Assembly (NCBI GenBank): GCA_031276105.1
Contig: JAISNS010000075.1
Location: 1-6,778, forward strand
DNA from: Dysgonamonadaceae bacterium
GTDB taxonomy: Bacteria > Bacteroidota > Bacteroidia > Bacteroidales > Azobacteroidaceae
Reading direction: 5' to 3'
Length of the DNA: 6,778 nucleotides
Shown here one piece after another: positions 5,982 to 6,778 of this stretch. The notes beneath the pieces were generated by a model. The model was not told the origin of the DNA. It did not search any database and saw nothing but the letters and a program-made list of their open reading frames with translations. Numbering within the stretch: the first letter of the stretch is position 1; each line of letters opens with the position of its first letter. The position numbers and the translations under genes are program-made.

Positions 5982-6778
5982 ATGAAACATTTATTTTTAA
6001 AACACAGTCGCCGCGTTACTCGTTCACTCGTTTACCTGTACGCCGCATTGCTTGTCTTTTCATTCAAGTCCTGCTCCGACTATCTGGAAGTAGAATACCT
6101 GCTCGACGACCAGTTGGATGTAGAGAAAGTATTTAAAGACATGGACTACTCCAAACGCTGGCTGGCCGGCGTATATATCGACCTGCGCCACAACGACAAC
6201 TGGGACGTCTGCATCAAGGAACAGAACACCAATCAGTTCAACTTCATTTCGGACGATATGTACTATACCGACCGCGAAAAAGAAACCGATTTGGTAGAGG
6301 ATCAACTCGCTTCCTACCGCATTTATCGCGGCGGACAATATCCCGAAACATTTCTTCAAAACCAGTGGTTTGTATGTTATTTCGCTATTCGCAACGCTTC
6401 CATCTATATTCACAACATCGACCGCCTCCGCGACGGCGACAATATTCGCGAAGCCATGAATGTCGAAGATTTGGAAAGGTATATCCGGGAAACAAAAGCG
6501 GAAGCCCGTTTCCTGCGGGCGTACTACTATTGGTTGCTTTTGCGCAAATACGGGCCGATACCCCTTTTGCCCGACGAAGGCGTTGATTTTACCGACAGCT
6601 ACGAAGACCTCTCCATTCCGCGCAGTCCGTACCATGAGTGCGTCGATTTCATTACTTCTGAACTGGCGCTGGCAGCCGTTGATTTGCCGGACAGTCGCAG
6701 CAATACCGAAATCATGAAGCCCACGAAAGGCGCTGCCCTTGCAGCCCGCGCCAAAGTATATCTCTTTGGAGCCAGTCC
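5982..6778 (+). CDS. susD: SusD/RagB-family outer-membrane lipoprotein, N-terminal 265 codons
   Basis: The frame stays open from the ATG at 5982 to the window edge, so the gene is cut; family members are usually about 500-650 residues. Residues 1-30 are a signal peptide with an unusually long basic front (MKHLFLKHSRRVTRS), ending Phe-Lys-Ser before Cys31, the predicted lipidated residue. SDYLEV follows, the standard SusD start. Residues 170-197 (ETKAEARFLRAYYYWLLLRK, then YGPIPLLP) are the family's hallmark TPR-like helix, and TKGAALAARAKVYLFGAS near the cut is another conserved helix. SusD caps SusC on the cell surface and binds the ligand before import. The start lies 19 bp after the susC stop, indicating co-transcription. 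Lysine at the -2 lipobox position is uncommon, but the cysteine context is otherwise good. Codons 12-19 fall in a GTCACTC-like repeat. Confidence 0.96.
   Translation, partial: MKHLFLKHSRRVTRSLVYLYAALLVFSFKSCSDYLEVEYLLDDQLDVEKVFKDMDYSKRWLAGVYIDLRHNDNWDVCIKEQNTNQFNFISDDMYYTDREKETDLVEDQLASYRIYRGGQYPETFLQNQWFVCYFAIRNASIYIHNIDRLRDGDNIREAMNVEDLERYIRETKAEARFLRAYYYWLLLRKYGPIPLLPDEGVDFTDSYEDLSIPRSPYHECVDFITSELALAAVDLPDSRSNTEIMKPTKGAALAARAKVYLFGAS
6015..6039 (+). repeat. GTCACTC-like repeat inside susD signal-peptide codons
   Basis: The units are GTTACTC (6015-6021), GTTCACTC (6022-6029) and GTTTACCT (6030-6037), then GT. The intergenic array at 1119-1135 contains the matching CACTCGTTTAC-(T/C)-TGT, so 14 of 15 bases are shared between 1121-1135 and 6025-6039. 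The coding copy specifies Val-Thr-Arg-Ser-Leu-Val-Tyr-Leu in the basic-to-hydrophobic part of the signal peptide. Confidence 0.6.

Noticed and set aside
6060..6635. Minus-strand open frame of 191 codons opposite susD
   Set aside because: It is antisense to the SusD frame, which carries the hallmark helix and lipobox. No independent start signal is seen.

Overview
The window looks like a chromosomal segment from a Bacteroidales-type member of the Bacteroidota. This is supported by a SusC/SusD pair, an acidic Cys-Glu-Asp-Asp start to a lipoprotein, AT-rich leaders without Shine-Dalgarno sequences, a signal peptide ending in Ala-Gln, and a promoter of the Bacteroidota TTTG/TAnnTTTG type. Genus cannot be told from the sequence.

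Layout. Positions 1-135 hold the first 45 codons of a minus-strand exported protein, probably an alpha/beta hydrolase, that runs off the left edge. Positions 136-1216 form a 1.08-kb divergent intergenic region with no convincing gene. It is full of repeats: a promoter for the left gene, a 7-bp AATTATG array, a 245-bp foldback (MITE-like) element that appears to have landed in a small palindromic repeat, a family of TAGGGCATAC modules, a 7-bp TTTTATC array, a 12-bp GTAATCCTTTTT array and a 7-bp GTCACTC array. Positions 1217-6778 hold three plus-strand genes spaced 21 and 19 bp apart, almost certainly one operon: an IPT/TIG plus NHL-repeat surface lipoprotein, a full-length SusC-family TonB-dependent transporter, and the first 265 codons of a SusD/RagB lipoprotein cut by the right edge.

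How they work together. The three genes look like the start of a polysaccharide utilization locus (PUL) or related nutrient-uptake locus. SusD and the IPT/NHL lipoprotein would sit on the outer face of the outer membrane and bind ligand; SusC would import it with TonB energy. No glycosidase, protease or regulator is visible, so the substrate cannot be assigned.

The main point of interest is the intergenic DNA rather than the protein set. The foldback element leaves a reconstructable empty target site, and several short tandem arrays share a 7-bp period. One of these arrays, GTCACTC, has a close match inside the signal-peptide codons of susD about 4.9 kb downstream. No wholly new protein system was found.
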